Source of the DNA: Rhodospirillales bacterium
Lineage (GTDB): Bacteria > Pseudomonadota > Alphaproteobacteria > Rhodospirillales > JAOUPW01
Direction: 5' to 3'
DNA: 7,065 bases
Assembly (NCBI GenBank): GCA_029879665.1
Contig: JAOUPW010000092.1
Location: 1 to 7,065, forward strand
Shown here: piece by piece, positions 6,030 through 7,065 of the stretch
How positions within the stretch are numbered: position 1 is the first letter of the stretch
Layout of the letters: every line of letters starts with the position of its first letter
Translations under genes and position numbers: made by a program
The notes under the pieces: generated by a model
Told to the model about the DNA's origin: nothing
Database searches by the model: none
What the model saw: only the letters and a program-made list of their open reading frames with translations

Positions 6030-6058
6030 TGGACAATTCCTTGGATTTATGGTGTAGA
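6030..6058 (+). promoter_or_regulatory. Candidate promoter of acnA
   Basis: TGGACA (6030-6035, five of six with TTGACA) is separated by 17 nt from TGTAGA (6053-6058, three of six with TATAAT). It would start transcription near 6065, about 38 nt before the acnA GTG. The match is modest and read-through from the symporter gene is also possible. Confidence 0.3.
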
Positions 6059-6085
6059 AGCGCGTGTTTATTTGACCCACCCGAA

Positions 6086-6094
6086 AGAGGAGGG
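6086..6094 (+). promoter_or_regulatory. Ribosome binding site of acnA supporting a GTG start
   Basis: AGAGGAGGG lies 8 nt before the GTG at 6103. It is a strong match to the anti-Shine-Dalgarno sequence and fixes the non-ATG start, since no in-frame ATG occurs nearby until well inside the conserved protein. Confidence 0.75.
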
Positions 6095-6102
6095 ACCCGC
6101 CC

Positions 6103-7065
6103 GTGGCCTCTGATTCCCTGAAGACCCGCCGCACGCTCGACGTTGCCGGCAAATCCTATGATTATTTCAGCCTGGACGCCGCGGCGAAAGCCACCGGCGG
6201 TGATTTGGCCAAGCTGCCCTTTTCCTTGAAAGTCCTGTTGGAAAATCTGCTGCGCTTCGAAGACGGGCGCACGGTCAGCGTCGACGACATCAAGGCCATG
6301 GGGGAGTGGGTCAAAAACAAAAAAAGCGCCCGCGAAATCGCCTACCGCCCGGCCCGGGTGCTGCTTCAGGATCTGACCGGCGTGCCGGCGGTGGTCGATC
6401 TGGCCGCCATGCGCGACGCCATGGTCGCCATGGGTGGCGATCCGCAGAAGATCAACCCCCTGTCGCCGGTGGACCTGGTGATCGATCACTCGGTGCAGAT
6501 CGATTTCGCCGGTTCCGGCGATGCCGCGGAAAAGAACGAGGAGCTGGAATTTTCCCGCAACCGGGAACGCTTTGAATTTTTGCGCTGGGGGCAGGACACC
6601 TTCGATAATTTCCGCGTCGTGCCGCCAGGCACCGGTATTTGCCACCAGGTCAACCTGGAATACCTTGCGCAAACCGTATGGACGGCGGCGGACGAAACGG
6701 GTGCCGCCGTCGCCTATCCCGATACCCTGGTCGGCACAGATAGTCACACCACCATGGTCAACGGCCTGGGCGTGTTGGGCTGGGGTGTCGGCGGGATCGA
6801 GGCCGAAGCCGCCATGCTCGGCCAGCCCATTTCCATGCTGATCCCGGAAGTGATCGGCTTCCGGCTGACCGGCAAACTGAGCGAAGGCGTCACCGCCACC
6901 GATCTGGTCTTACGCGTGGTCGAAATGCTGCGTGCCAAGGGCGTGGTCAGCAAGTTCGTAGAATTCTTCGGACCGGCGTTGGATCATATGACCCTGCCCA
7001 ACCGTGCCACGATCGCCAACATGGCGCCCGAATACGGCGCCACCTGCGGCATCTTCCCCATCGAT
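6103..7065 (+). CDS. acnA: Aconitate hydratase AcnA, N-terminal 321 residues, cut by window edge
   Basis: Aconitase isomerises citrate to isocitrate through cis-aconitate in the TCA cycle, in the cytoplasm, using a [4Fe-4S] cluster. The open frame runs from a GTG at 6103 to the right edge: exactly 321 codons of about 890-900 in the AcnA/IRP1 type. Conserved blocks are unmistakable: [18 protein letters not shown] (87-104), DHSVQ (128-132), FLRWGQ (159-164), [17 protein letters not shown] (172-188), [19 protein letters not shown] (205-223), [15 protein letters not shown] (228-242), KFVEFFG (284-290) and [19 protein letters not shown] (298-316). The active-site segments DHS and DSHTT are intact. 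The three cluster cysteines expected further on lie outside the window. No frameshift or internal stop. The start is supported by a strong ribosome site. Confidence 0.97.
   Translation, partial: MASDSLKTRRTLDVAGKSYDYFSLDAAAKATGGDLAKLPFSLKVLLENLLRFEDGRTVSVDDIKAMGEWVKNKKSAREIAYRPARVLLQDLTGVPAVVDLAAMRDAMVAMGGDPQKINPLSPVDLVIDHSVQIDFAGSGDAAEKNEELEFSRNRERFEFLRWGQDTFDNFRVVPPGTGICHQVNLEYLAQTVWTAADETGAAVAYPDTLVGTDSHTTMVNGLGVLGWGVGGIEAEAAMLGQPISMLIPEVIGFRLTGKLSEGVTATDLVLRVVEMLRAKGVVSKFVEFFGPALDHMTLPNRATIANMAPEYGATCGIFPID

Noticed and set aside
5976..6102. Intrinsic terminator between the symporter and acnA
   Set aside because: No stable GC stem followed by a T-run was found; only short, weak pairings such as ACCG/CGGT.
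6004..6747. A 247-codon minus-strand ORF opposite acnA
   Set aside because: It overlaps invariant aconitase blocks such as DSHTT; its composition is that of a complement shadow.

Overview
The window looks like a chromosomal segment of an alphaproteobacterium, probably a Rhodospirillales-like lineage. The basis is a GC-rich coding style, a System I cytochrome c maturation (ccm) operon in the order ccmA-B-C-D-E-F, and a nearby divergent acnA. From memory, ccm next to acnA is familiar in alphaproteobacteria. The genus is not determinable from the sequence alone.

Layout: positions 1-3992 are a tightly packed minus-strand operon, transcribed right to left: ccmA (3992-3348), ccmB (3351-2686), ccmC (2619-1891), ccmD (1878-1702), ccmE (1705-1256) and the first 418 codons of ccmF (1256 to the left edge). 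The ccmA/B, ccmD/E and ccmE/F junctions overlap by 1-4 nt. The ccmF fragment has no stop in the window, so it is easily missed, but it carries the full WWD heme-handling motif. Positions 3993-4553 are a 561-bp divergent intergenic region, unusually long and partly AT-rich. It holds a plausible ccm promoter, several inverted repeats, a pair of 10-bp direct repeats and one possible 20-codon ORF. Positions 4554-5975 (+) encode a complete 473-residue sodium:solute symporter (SSS) family membrane protein of unknown substrate. Positions 6103-7065 (+) are the first 321 codons of aconitate hydratase, acnA, cut by the right edge.

How the genes work together: CcmA, CcmB, CcmC and CcmD form the ABC-type module that loads heme onto CcmE at the periplasmic face and releases holo-CcmE. 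CcmF, with CcmH outside the window, then transfers heme to apocytochrome c. AcnA is the TCA-cycle citrate/isocitrate isomerase and feeds the respiratory chain that c-type cytochromes serve. The symporter lies between these two sets and has no obvious mechanistic link to either.

I found no mobile element, CRISPR array, tRNA or rRNA, and nothing I would call an undescribed system. The parts least explained by known genes are the structured intergenic region at 4082-4553 and the position and substrate of the symporter.
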